A stretch of DNA of 55,518 bases from Planctomycetota bacterium. Lineage in GTDB: Bacteria; Planctomycetota; Planctomycetia; Pirellulales; Pirellulaceae. Of this stretch, positions 16,209 through 24,655 are shown piece by piece. A program made the translations under genes and the position numbers. The notes beneath the pieces are model-generated. The model ran no database searches. It was not told where the DNA came from and saw only the letters and a list, made by a program, of their open reading frames with translations. Location: positions 1 to 55,518 of the forward strand of contig JAFLCP010000035.1 in the NCBI GenBank assembly GCA_017303505.1. Direction: 5' to 3'. Numbering within the stretch: the stretch's first letter is position 1; each line of letters opens with the position of its first letter.

Positions 16209-17429
16209 ATGAAACATAAGATGAGAATTTCAAGACATTGCTTCGGAAGTTTGCTGGGCTCCATGCTCGCCGTCGGGACGCTCAACGGACCGCTTCACGC
16301 TCAATTTGGTGCTGGCCTAGGTCCACCGCCTGAGGCGCCTGCTGGTAACACAGTACCTATACAAAGCAACGGACAAATCGGTGGGGAGGCTGCTCCAGGA
16401 GCTCTTGGAGGTCGAGGTGGGCTCGCTCCGGGTGGATCGGGGGGACCTGGAATGGCACCTGGCGGCGCTGTGAACGCAGGTGGCAGCGCAATGGGGATGG
16501 GCAGTGGTGGCATGGCAGGCGGAATGCCTGGCGGTATGGGCGGTGGCATGGGAGGTATGGGCGGCGGTGGTTTCGGTGGCGGTGGAATGGGTGGTTTCGG
16601 AGGGGGAGACTTCGGCGGCGGCATGATGGGTATGGCCCCGGGCATGGGAAGCATGTCGGGCTACAATGGCCCCTTGGTCATGTGGGCAAAGCCGCAAGGC
16701 GAAAAACCGCAATGGCTCGTCACAGGCAACAATGCCATACAAGCCAACGAAGAACTTCGTCGCAGCCTCGAAGCGGCAAATACGTGCGAGTTCCAGGAGG
16801 TCCCGTTACAGGTTGCCGTTGCCGAACTGCTGGACAAAGCCAAAGTTTCTTATTCGATCAATAATCAAGAGCTAGAGTCTGCGGGCCATTCGCCCGACAT
16901 TGCAGTAACTCTTAACGGCAAGGGACCGACGCGAGAATTGCTGCGACGACTCCTAGCACCGCTAGATCTCGGTTACATCGTTCGCGAAGATTACATTGAA
17001 ATCACCTCGATGGATACCGTGGATAATGATCCTGTATTGCGAACCTATGATCTAGCCCATGTGATGCCGAATAATCAAGGGCTCACCGAACTGCTGCTGT
17101 GCATTCAAACTACCATCGAACCAGATGTATGGACGAACAATGGCGGTAATGCGGCTATCAGTCCCCTCGGCTCCTTGCTGATCGTTCGCGCTCCCGAAAA
17201 TGTTCAACATGAAATCTCGAAACTGCTGGTCATTCGCTCACAGCAACCTCAGGCTATGGGGCAGGTAGGGGCAGCTGGACTGTCGACACATGGGTCACAG
17301 TTCTCGCCTAACTCCGGTTCAACTTTTGGCAGTGAGGGAGCTTCTAGTGGTGGCGAAGCTCCTGCTCCAGAATCCATTCCCGAAGGTGGGCCAGCACCAG
17401 GCACCTCAGGCGGCAGTGACCAATTGTAA
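16209..17429 (+). CDS. Exported Gly-rich protein sharing the kinase's extracytoplasmic domain
   Basis: The product (about 406 residues) begins with a signal peptide (MKHKMRISRHCFGSLLGSMLAVGTLN... cleaving near LHAQ). A long Gly/Met-rich low-complexity region (about 40-155, GGMGG-type repeats) follows. A folded domain (about 185-340) contains LLRRLLAPLDLGYIV, YDLAHV, IEPDVW and GGN, matching the C-terminal domain of the kinase upstream. The tail is again Gly/Ser/Pro-rich. GAGGAGA at 16194-16200, 8 nt before the ATG at 16209, supports this start over an in-frame one at 16179. It lies 56 bp after the kinase gene and ends before a strong hairpin. It may be a ligand, decoy or polymerising partner of the kinase domain; no function is known to me. 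Confidence 0.85.
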   Translation: MKHKMRISRHCFGSLLGSMLAVGTLNGPLHAQFGAGLGPPPEAPAGNTVPIQSNGQIGGEAAPGALGGRGGLAPGGSGGPGMAPGGAVNAGGSAMGMGSGGMAGGMPGGMGGGMGGMGGGGFGGGGMGGFGGGDFGGGMMGMAPGMGSMSGYNGPLVMWAKPQGEKPQWLVTGNNAIQANEELRRSLEAANTCEFQEVPLQVAVAELLDKAKVSYSINNQELESAGHSPDIAVTLNGKGPTRELLRRLLAPLDLGYIVREDYIEITSMDTVDNDPVLRTYDLAHVMPNNQGLTELLLCIQTTIEPDVWTNNGGNAAISPLGSLLIVRAPENVQHEISKLLVIRSQQPQAMGQVGAAGLSTHGSQFSPNSGSTFGSEGASSGGEAPAPESIPEGGPAPGTSGGSDQL

Positions 17430-17464
17430 CATTGCTGAATCGGCTTCCATACGAATCAAAACGG

Positions 17465-17509
17465 AAGAGCGAGTGTACGGGATCCTCCGAACGCTCGCTC
17501 TTTTCGTTT
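17465..17509 (+). terminator. Rho-independent terminator after the sigma/kinase unit
   Basis: AAGAGCGAG (17465-17473) pairs perfectly with CTCGCTCTT (17494-17502). The stem extends inward by three more pairs, including one G-T wobble, and is followed by TTCGTTTG. It lies 36 bp after the stop of the Gly-rich gene and marks the end of the three-gene unit. Confidence 0.7.
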
Positions 17510-17545
17510 GTTCCAGCAGTAGCTGATTGTCTCCGTAACAGCGTG

Positions 17546-17678
17546 TAGTCCAGCGAGCATTGCACGTCCTGCGGCGCTGCGCGAGAGAGTAGAGAGTAGA
17601 GAGTAGAGAGTAGAGAGTAGAGAGTAGAAGATTGAGCCAGCGGCTACAAATAGTCCAACGATCATTGCAAGTCCTGCG
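17546..17678. repeat. Imperfect 28-bp direct repeat pair flanking a heptamer array
   Basis: The unit at 17546-17573 and the unit at 17651-17678 both begin TAGTCCA and end GTCCTGCG. They agree at 25 of 28 positions by eye and are 105 bp apart. The 7-bp tandem array lies between them. This could be a duplicated mobile or dispersed element end; no open frame lies inside. Confidence 0.7.
17584..17625. repeat. Perfect heptamer array (AGAGAGT)x6
   Basis: Six perfect consecutive copies of AGAGAGT run from 17584 to 17625, followed by a broken AGAAG. The array lies in the gap between the Gly-rich gene and hom and encodes nothing. The unit length matches two other arrays in this window near 24570-24682. 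Confidence 0.95.
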
Positions 17679-17984
17679 CGGCCTAGCCTACGGCGTACGG
17701 GTTAAACGAACCTCTCTTTTTCCTATGTCGCGGCTATCCTCGCACCAGCCCGTAACATTAAAGCAGCTAATACCACTGAAACTTGCCTGGCTCGGGATTG
17801 CAGAAGCAGCGTGGAGGTGACATAGCCAACAGGTCCGTTTCCGACTAACATACTCGTTGCAAATTGGGGTAAATTGTGGCTGAGCCCCCCAGAAAGAACA
17901 AGCCTGTAAGGCTAACACTGCTGGATACAGCCCAATATTTACCGCACGCTTGACCAGTAAGTCTCAAACGGCTGCGATCGCATC

Positions 17985-19295
17985 ATGGATAAAACAAAAG
18001 TCGCCATCGTCGGAATGGGGACCGTCGGCACAGGTGTTGCCAAGCTCCTGTTGGATCATGGTGATCGAACTGCGCGCCACGCTGGGCGAACTCTGTGGCT
18101 GGAAAAAGTCGTCGTCAACGATATCCATAAACATCGTAACCTCGATTTGCCTGCCGGCGTTCTCACCGATCGACTTGATGACGTTCTCAACGATCCCAAT
18201 ATCGAAGTCGTTGCCCAACTAATCGGCGGTATCGAACCTGAACGCACTATCATGCTTAAGCTGCTCGAAGCTGGCAAGAACATCGTCACCGCCAACAAAG
18301 CACTTTTGGCCGAACATGGTGGCGAGCTATTCGATCGAGCTCGTCAATTGGGCCGTTCGATCGCATTTGAAGCCTCAGTGTGCGGCGGCATTCCGATCAT
18401 TGCGAATATCAGTCAGTGCTTTTCCGCCAACGAAATCACTTCGATCAAAGGGATTCTCAACGGCACCAGTAACTTCATCGTGACTCAAATGGATGAGCAG
18501 CGTTGGAATTATGCTGATGCTTTAGTCCAAGCTCAAAAACTTGGATATGCCGAAGCCGATCCTACGATGGATGTTGACGGAAGTGATGCGGCTCAAAAGC
18601 TCGCCATTTTAGCTCACCTCGCATTTGGTGCTCGAGTTCATTGGCGCGAGATTCCACGTGTCGGTATCGATCGACTCGATGTAAAAGATATCTACTACGC
18701 GCGCGAGTTAGGTTATCGTATCAAGCTCATCGCGGTCGGACGAGTTACGGAAGCGGGCTTGGAACTCCATGTATCGCCGACACTGGTGCGCATGGGTAGT
18801 CCATTGGCAGAAGTTCGCGGTGCATACAACGCCTTGACTGTTGTCGGTGATGCGGTCGGCGATGTCTTCTTTCACGGCCAAGGGGCAGGGCAGATGCCGA
18901 CAGCATCCGCCGTCGTTGCCGACATGATTGACACTGCCGTGGGCCGAACCGCAATCACATTCCGAACTTTAGAGTTATGGTCACAACGCGAATCGCGTGT
19001 GACCCTGCGAACATTTGATGATCTGCCTGGTCGTTATTATCTTCGTTTTGAAGTTGATGACGTCCCCGGTGTGTTGTCGCAAATTGCCAAAGTGCTCGGC
19101 GAACATTCCGTTTCGATCGCCTCGATTATCCAACACGAGCGTCATCGCGATCGAATTGAACCGACCGTGACCTTGGTGATTATGACTCATCAGGCTCCGG
19201 AAGGAGCTGCCCGCAAAGCCGTTCAACAAATCGCTCAACTTCCGGTGGTCCATAGCGGCAGCACCCGAATGCGAGTGATGGAAGAAGGACAATAG
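17985..19295 (+). CDS. hom: Homoserine dehydrogenase
   Basis: Hom reduces aspartate semialdehyde to homoserine with NAD(P)H, the branch step to threonine and methionine. The 436-residue protein has the Rossmann loop VGMGTVGTGVAKLL, NIVTANKALLAEHG, the catalytic-domain segments ILNGTSNFI and EADPTMDVDGSDAAQKLAIL, and a C-terminal ACT domain (YLRFEVDDVPGVLSQIAKVL). It therefore has the long, feedback-regulated form, probably inhibited by threonine. It heads a same-strand run with the apgM-type gene (74 bp later), lysC and a siroheme reductase. The ATG at 17985 fits the family start (MDKTKVAIVG). Confidence 0.96.
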   Translation: MDKTKVAIVGMGTVGTGVAKLLLDHGDRTARHAGRTLWLEKVVVNDIHKHRNLDLPAGVLTDRLDDVLNDPNIEVVAQLIGGIEPERTIMLKLLEAGKNIVTANKALLAEHGGELFDRARQLGRSIAFEASVCGGIPIIANISQCFSANEITSIKGILNGTSNFIVTQMDEQRWNYADALVQAQKLGYAEADPTMDVDGSDAAQKLAILAHLAFGARVHWREIPRVGIDRLDVKDIYYARELGYRIKLIAVGRVTEAGLELHVSPTLVRMGSPLAEVRGAYNALTVVGDAVGDVFFHGQGAGQMPTASAVVADMIDTAVGRTAITFRTLELWSQRESRVTLRTFDDLPGRYYLRFEVDDVPGVLSQIAKVLGEHSVSIASIIQHERHRDRIEPTVTLVIMTHQAPEGAARKAVQQIAQLPVVHSGSTRMRVMEEGQ

Positions 19296-19369
19296 TTCCA
19301 AGCAAGCAGCTTGGCAAACAAACATTAAGAGATATTCACAGGATTCAGTGGCGAAGGAAGCAATAATCC

Positions 19370-20581
19370 ATGAAATGGGCGATCATTATTCCAGACGGTT
19401 GTGCAGACCTGCCGGTTGAAGCGTTGCAAGGCAAAACGTCTTTGCAAGTCGCCAACATTCCCGCCATGCGTCAGATCGCTCAACAAGGAGTTGTCGGCGG
19501 TACCAACAACACGCCACTTCACCTTCCAGCTGGCAGCGAAGTGGCCAATATGGTGTTGTTTGGCTACGACCCAGATCAATATTTTACGGGCCGCGCTCCG
19601 ATCGAAGCTGCCGCACAAGGCATTCAACTCGGTCCTCATGATTGGGCCGTGCGATGCAATTTGGTGACGGTCGAAAATCAAACTATGGTCGACTTCACCG
19701 CCGATCATATCTCGACTCAAGAAGCGACCGAGTTGCTCGATGCTTGCCAGAAAGCCTTCGGCTCCGATCAATGGAAGTTTGTGCCAGGTGTTAGCTACCG
19801 CAACTTGCTCTTGTATCGCGGAAACGCGCAAACCTCAGCTCCCTTCAATGAACACACCCGCAGTCGTGCCCCCCACGATATCACCGATCAATCGGTCATC
19901 GATGAATTTCCACGAGGCGCCGGGAGCGACATTCTAACTCGTATGATGGAAGCGAGCGTAGAAGTTTTGAAAGATCATCCCGTCAACAAAAAACGCATTG
20001 CGGCTGGCAAAAAACCCGCCACCAACATTTGGCTTTGGGGATTGGGGCGTGGTCCGCAACTCCCTTCGTTCGAAAGTCGATTTGGTATTCGCGGAGCGAT
20101 GATTACCGCTGTCGACCTTTTGCGTGGCATTGCCGCTTTGGTAGGTTGGGATCGCATTGAAGTCCCCGGCGCTACCGGTTATCTCGACACCGATTATGCG
20201 GCTAAAGGACGATATGCCGTCGAAGCTCTAAAGAAGTATGACATCGTGTGTGTCCATGTGGAAGCGACGGATGAAGCGTCACATGAAGGACGTGTCGACG
20301 AAAAGATCAAAGCATTGGAGGCCATCGATCGCGATATCGTTGCTCCCGTACACGCAGCCCTAAAGCAATATGGCGATTATCGCATCTTGGTACTTCCCGA
20401 TCATCCGACTCCCGTTACTACCAAAAAACACTCCCATGGCAGCGTTCCCTTTGCAGCTTGTGGCAAGGGAATTCCTACCGGTGGCATTGCCACCTATGAC
20501 GAACCAACCGCTTCGGCCTCTACGTCCCAGTTTCCACAAGGCTGGAAAATGATGGAACAATTCGTCCATGGTAAGCTGTAA
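19370..20581 (+). CDS. ApgM-type alkaline-phosphatase superfamily protein; probable homoserine kinase
   Basis: This 403-residue protein belongs to the cofactor-independent, archaeal-type phosphoglycerate mutase group of the alkaline phosphatase superfamily. The metal-binding Asp in IIIPDGCADLP, the nucleophile-Ser region PAGSEVANMVLFGYDP, HVEATDEASHEG and LPDHPTPVTTKKHSHG are all visible. A subgroup of this family (the proposed homoserine kinase TIGR02535) has been suggested to replace ThrB in bacteria lacking it. The position between hom and lysC makes homoserine kinase the likelier role here than glycolysis. No thrB or thrC is in the window. The family call is firm; the substrate is inferred from context. 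Confidence 0.9.
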   Translation: MKWAIIIPDGCADLPVEALQGKTSLQVANIPAMRQIAQQGVVGGTNNTPLHLPAGSEVANMVLFGYDPDQYFTGRAPIEAAAQGIQLGPHDWAVRCNLVTVENQTMVDFTADHISTQEATELLDACQKAFGSDQWKFVPGVSYRNLLLYRGNAQTSAPFNEHTRSRAPHDITDQSVIDEFPRGAGSDILTRMMEASVEVLKDHPVNKKRIAAGKKPATNIWLWGLGRGPQLPSFESRFGIRGAMITAVDLLRGIAALVGWDRIEVPGATGYLDTDYAAKGRYAVEALKKYDIVCVHVEATDEASHEGRVDEKIKALEAIDRDIVAPVHAALKQYGDYRILVLPDHPTPVTTKKHSHGSVPFAACGKGIPTGGIATYDEPTASASTSQFPQGWKMMEQFVHGKL

Positions 20582-20656
20582 AAAAACTCAATCGAGCTAA
20601 GCATTTTCCCCAACCTACTTCATTTCCCCTGAAATTTCACACAATCGGTTCTCCAT

Positions 20657-22441
20657 ATGCCTCTGATCGTTCAAAAATTCGGTGGTACCAGTGTCGCGGA
20701 TCCAGAGAAGATCTTGGCAGCCGCTCGTAAAGCCATTCGTGCTCATCAAGAAGGCAACCAAGTGATCGTGGTCGTCAGTGCGATGGGGCACAACACCGAC
20801 CTATTGATTGACCTCGCCCATCAAGTGAGCGACGATCCACCGGCCCGCGAAATGGACATGCTCCTTTCAACGGGCGAACAGGTGAGCGTTGCCCTCATGG
20901 CGATGGCCGTGCACAACTTGGGTTACAAAGCTGTCTCGTTGACCGGTGCGCAAATCGGCATTCACACCGACAGTTCGTATACCAAAGCTCGCATTCGATC
21001 GATTGCCACCGAACGTATGAGCCAATTGCTCAACGATGGTAACATCGTCATCGCCGCAGGCTTCCAAGGCATCGACGATCAACTCAACATCACGACGTTA
21101 GGTCGCGGTGGAAGTGACACGACGGCTGTGGCTTTAGCAGCCGTAATGCACGCCGACGCTTGCGAAATCCATACCGATGTTGATGGTGTGTACACGACCG
21201 ATCCACGCTTGCTTCCAGAAGCTCGCCACATGTCCCTCATCAGCTACGACGAAATGTTGGAGCTCGCGAGTTTGGGTGCTGGTGTGATGCACAACCGTTC
21301 GATCGAGTTTGCCAAGAAGTTCGGCGTACCGATCCACGTTCGCAGCAGCTTTAGCGATACGCTGGGGACGATGATCATCAGCGAGCCCGAGTCGAAATCG
21401 GTACCGGTTTGCGGAGCGGCGATGAACAAGAGCGAAGCCCGCATCACCATTCAAGGCGTGCCCGATAGTCCAGGCAATAGTTACCAGATCTTTAAACGCA
21501 TTGCCGACCGAAAAATTACGGTCGATATGATCGTGCAAAACGTTGGGCAAGAGAATCGTGCCGACATCTCGTTCACCGTTCCACAAGATGAACTTGCCAA
21601 AGCACTTGCCGCGGTTAAAGAAGCGAAAGAGGTGGTTGGCGCTACGGGTATCACTTCGGACGATAAGGTGACGAAAGTTTCTGTCGTGGGTCTCGGCATG
21701 GCGCATCAAACCGGTGTGGCTCAAAAGATGTTCCGAGCCCTCGCGAACGAATCGATCAACATCCAAATGATCACCACCAGCGAGATCAAGATTTCGGTGC
21801 TCGTGGAACGTGGTCAATCACTCCCCGCGTTGCGAGCCGTCCATCAAAGCTTTGAACTCCATCGCAAGCCTGATGATCTAACTGAGTGGAAACCACGTTC
21901 GCAACGTCAAGAAAATCCAAATATCCAAGATGTGGTCGAACGACTCCACATGCTGGACATGGAACAATTGACTCTCAGCGACATCTCTTTGACGGGCGAT
22001 CAAGCGAGCGTCACTTTAGTCGGCGTTCCAGATCAACCTGGCCTAGCGGCTGAAGTATTCGATGTCGTTGCGGCTGCCGGTGTTTTTGTGGATATGATCG
22101 TGCAGAGCTGCGATGGATTTAACGGCGACACCAGCATTAGCTTTACCGTTCCCAAAGATCAATTAGCAAATTGCGTCAAAGCGGTTGAGTCACTGAAGTC
22201 TCGCTATAGCTTCCGACGTATCGTGTCAAACGACAGCATCGCCAAATTGTCGGTCAGCGGTATTGGTCTCCGCAGTCACACCAGTGTGGCGATTGGCATG
22301 TTCGACGCCTTAGCCCAAGCAAACATCAACGTGCAAATGATCAGCACCAGCGAATTGCGAGTGAATGTCGTTGTGGCTGCGAAAGATGGCGCCAAGGGCT
22401 TAGCTGCGTTGCAAGACAAGTTCAAGGATAACCTCCGCTAA
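20657..22441 (+). CDS. lysC: Aspartate kinase with four ACT domains
   Basis: LysC phosphorylates aspartate, the first step towards lysine, threonine and methionine. The 594-residue protein begins with the kinase motif VQKFGGTSVADPEKI and has TLGRGGSDTTAVALA and the substrate-site motif CEIHTDVDGVYTTDPR. Two consecutive pairs of ACT modules follow (about 260-405 and 435-594; each pair contains a VDMIVQ and an INVQMISTSE or INIQMITTSE element). Most aspartate kinases have one pair and about 400-450 residues; four-ACT forms are known from cyanobacteria. The duplicate probably sets different allosteric control. The gene is 75 bp after the apgM-type gene and 39 bp before the siroheme reductase. 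Confidence 0.96.
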   Translation: MPLIVQKFGGTSVADPEKILAAARKAIRAHQEGNQVIVVVSAMGHNTDLLIDLAHQVSDDPPAREMDMLLSTGEQVSVALMAMAVHNLGYKAVSLTGAQIGIHTDSSYTKARIRSIATERMSQLLNDGNIVIAAGFQGIDDQLNITTLGRGGSDTTAVALAAVMHADACEIHTDVDGVYTTDPRLLPEARHMSLISYDEMLELASLGAGVMHNRSIEFAKKFGVPIHVRSSFSDTLGTMIISEPESKSVPVCGAAMNKSEARITIQGVPDSPGNSYQIFKRIADRKITVDMIVQNVGQENRADISFTVPQDELAKALAAVKEAKEVVGATGITSDDKVTKVSVVGLGMAHQTGVAQKMFRALANESINIQMITTSEIKISVLVERGQSLPALRAVHQSFELHRKPDDLTEWKPRSQRQENPNIQDVVERLHMLDMEQLTLSDISLTGDQASVTLVGVPDQPGLAAEVFDVVAAAGVFVDMIVQSCDGFNGDTSISFTVPKDQLANCVKAVESLKSRYSFRRIVSNDSIAKLSVSGIGLRSHTSVAIGMFDALAQANINVQMISTSELRVNVVVAAKDGAKGLAALQDKFKDNLR

Positions 22442-22480
22442 GCCACGCTCTATCCAACTTAAGGCGGGACACATCGAAAC

Positions 22481-24655
22481 ATGACCGAATCAGGTATCGT
22501 TCGATGTTTAGCTCGTGTTGGTTCCACAGGGTGGATGGGAATCTTCGGATCCATTCACCCTATTTCCTTGGGCAACGGCGCTGCAATTGCTGTGGCGACG
22601 GAGTTTGGTGAGTTTGCCGCTGAGATCGCGGCGCTGCTTTCGCAGTCGTCGGTCGAGTCGCTCCCGAAGAACAGCTTTTATGCTGGAGAAATTCTTCGCC
22701 CACTTCAAGAGTCCGAACGGGAACTTCAGCGTCAACATACTCTCTGGTGCGCTGAGCATATGCGAGAAATTGAAATCCGCATTGCCGAGATTACGCCAAA
22801 CCTGAGCCTCATCGATTGCGAAAAGTCTTTGTGTGGCCAACATTTGGTGTTGTGGTTTCTCGGTCAAGCCACTGCTGAACTTGGACCATTGAGTGTGGCA
22901 TTAGCCGAGCGCTGGCAGTTGAGCACAGTCCGCTTCATATCACCCGACGGCGTTCGCTCTTTGACTGAAAAGAAGGACATCAATAAAGAGCCATTGGCGG
23001 GTGGCACTTGGCTCAATGTGGCTTGCGAAAAAGTCAACTCTGAAATTCGATTTAGCAAAGATGCGGCAACTTTGCTGCAGAGCCATGGCGTTTATCAACA
23101 AAAGCTGCGTCGCACGTTGACTAGCCATCCTCACACCTGGCCACAATCGACTTCAGCGATGATTCGGATTCGCAAGCCAGGAGCGTTCTGGACGAATTTG
23201 CAAATTGCCCGACTGCTTGAATGGGCACATCGATATGGCGAAGGCTGGTTGCGTCCCACCACAAGACAAGGCTGGCAAATCTACGGAGTTCCCAAACCTA
23301 ACATCGAGCCACTGCTGAGAGAATTGCACGAGCACTTATTCACGACGCAAGGCACATGTGGCAATCATCCGCGCAATATCACCTGCTGCCCACTTGCGAA
23401 CCAAGGAGATTCACTCGAAAGGTATGCATATTCTCTAGCGGCCGAGATAGATCGCTTACTGATTCCCAAATGTCCGAGCTACGAAGTAATATGGCTCGAT
23501 GCTGCGCCAGTGGATAGCGTTGAGGAAATTGCCCCCGCTGCCTTACCGCACAAACTCAAAGTGGGAGTCACGACAGCCACACATTGCTGTACCGAAGTGC
23601 TCAGCAATGACATTGCGATCGTCATCTATCCATCGGTGTCGATGGGCTCACAGATTAGGGGAGACATTTACCTGGGTGGCGGCCTCGCGTTCCGTCGCGA
23701 TCATCCGGAAACTTTTCCGCAACTGGCAACGTACGCGTGCACGGTGAATGCCGAAGATATTTTGCCGTTGGTGAGAGGCATCGAGCAAGCTTTTCATCGA
23801 TGGGGAACTCGTCGTCAACGTCGAATGAGTCGACTCAAGTACTGGCTCAACGATATTGGTATCGAAGAGCTACTCCGGCTCTCGATCCTAGAAGCTTCAC
23901 GTCGAGTTAAGCTCCATTTGCATCCAGACCAAAGAGTTGCGTTTACCGAAACGAACCATCTGGGAGTGCATTCCTATCGCGATTCGACCTATATCGGCCT
24001 GCGTTGGAAAGCGTGGGGACTTGATGGAAACGATGAAGTTCTACGACGTAATTTGATGACCAGCGAGCCATCTTGGTTGAATCGTTGGTACGTAAGCACT
24101 CAACAAGAAATTATCTTTGGTTGTTTCGAGCCTGATACAGCCGACTCGATACCACGCCAACAAAAGGCGTTGGGCTTGACGCCATACTTCTATGATTTTT
24201 CATGTGGTGGCAAAGCTCACACTCCGAGCATTCGGCAGCACACATTGCCGCAAGTTTTAAGTTGTGCAGCCTTGCCAACCTGTTCTCTGGCTCTTTCGGA
24301 TGCTGAAGCTCACAAAGCAGAGCTGATGCAATGGATGATGGAGTTTCAAGCAACTTTGAATTTTGAGAGCCACTCGCTGAGCTGCCGCATCTCTGGCTGT
24401 GGCAACAACTGCTCGCGTCCACTCCTAGCGGATATTGGACTGATTGCACATGGTCCCAATCGCTATGGCGTATACGTCGGCGGCAATCATGCGCAGCAGC
24501 AATTGGCTCAATACACAGGCCGCGAATTCCCTTGGGGCACAGAACTCAAAGAATACTTGCACCAACTGGTCAGGCTTCAGGAGTCAGGCTTCAGGCTTCA
24601 GACTTCAGGAATCAGGAATCAGGTCGAACCCCGAAAACTGAACACTGAACACTGA
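22481..24655 (+). CDS. Siroheme sulfite/nitrite reductase with N-terminal PSP1-like region (fusion)
   Basis: The 724-residue product has two parts. Residues about 1-170 resemble the PSP1 fold (LIDCEKSLCGQHLVLWFL aligns with LIDIEHIYGSERVVIYYL of the RicT-like protein at 1525) but lack the RicT Cys clusters. Residues about 205-690 form a siroheme reductase: ferredoxin-like half with TTRQGWQIYG, HPRNITCCPLA, the HKLK lysines, GGGLAFRRD, and a 4Fe-4S/siroheme Cys set C595-x5-C601 and C640-x3-C644. It should reduce sulfite or nitrite by six electrons; sulfite is likelier because lysC and hom are upstream. The last ~27 residues come from a degenerate heptamer array, and the stop lies in a second array. 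Which electron donor it uses is not visible. Confidence 0.87.
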   Translation: MTESGIVRCLARVGSTGWMGIFGSIHPISLGNGAAIAVATEFGEFAAEIAALLSQSSVESLPKNSFYAGEILRPLQESERELQRQHTLWCAEHMREIEIRIAEITPNLSLIDCEKSLCGQHLVLWFLGQATAELGPLSVALAERWQLSTVRFISPDGVRSLTEKKDINKEPLAGGTWLNVACEKVNSEIRFSKDAATLLQSHGVYQQKLRRTLTSHPHTWPQSTSAMIRIRKPGAFWTNLQIARLLEWAHRYGEGWLRPTTRQGWQIYGVPKPNIEPLLRELHEHLFTTQGTCGNHPRNITCCPLANQGDSLERYAYSLAAEIDRLLIPKCPSYEVIWLDAAPVDSVEEIAPAALPHKLKVGVTTATHCCTEVLSNDIAIVIYPSVSMGSQIRGDIYLGGGLAFRRDHPETFPQLATYACTVNAEDILPLVRGIEQAFHRWGTRRQRRMSRLKYWLNDIGIEELLRLSILEASRRVKLHLHPDQRVAFTETNHLGVHSYRDSTYIGLRWKAWGLDGNDEVLRRNLMTSEPSWLNRWYVSTQQEIIFGCFEPDTADSIPRQQKALGLTPYFYDFSCGGKAHTPSIRQHTLPQVLSCAALPTCSLALSDAEAHKAELMQWMMEFQATLNFESHSLSCRISGCGNNCSRPLLADIGLIAHGPNRYGVYVGGNHAQQQLAQYTGREFPWGTELKEYLHQLVRLQESGFRLQTSGIRNQVEPRKLNTEH
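24570..24623. repeat. Degenerate heptamer array TCAGGNN (7 copies) inside the reductase 3' end
   Basis: Seven consecutive 7-bp units of the form TCAGGNN (one TCAGACT) run from 24570 to 24618, plus a partial unit. They encode the tail of the siroheme reductase in a 21-bp (7-codon) period. Because 7 is not a multiple of 3, gain or loss of one unit would shift the frame. Confidence 0.9.

Larger units (their letters stand above)
17510..17984. other. Intergenic region with repeats before hom
   Basis: No gene is visible in these roughly 470 bp. They contain two copies of an imperfect 28-bp direct repeat and a 7-bp tandem array between them (listed separately). The remainder before hom (about 17680-17984) holds no recognisable RNA motif. 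I looked for a threonine or methionine attenuator upstream of hom and saw no leader peptide rich in Thr, Ile or Met. Confidence 0.4.

Noticed and set aside
16301-16742. Open minus-strand frames rich in Pro/Ala or His opposite the Gly-rich gene
   Set aside because: They are the antisense of GGC/GGT-rich codons of the Gly-rich region; no start region, family motif or context supports a gene.
17584-17625. Could the tandem array be a CRISPR?
   Set aside because: Units are 7 bp with no spacers, and no cas genes are present; it is a simple microsatellite.
21134-21817. A 227-codon minus-strand frame opposite lysC
   Set aside because: Antisense shadow of the conserved aspartate kinase; His/Arg-rich and motif-free.
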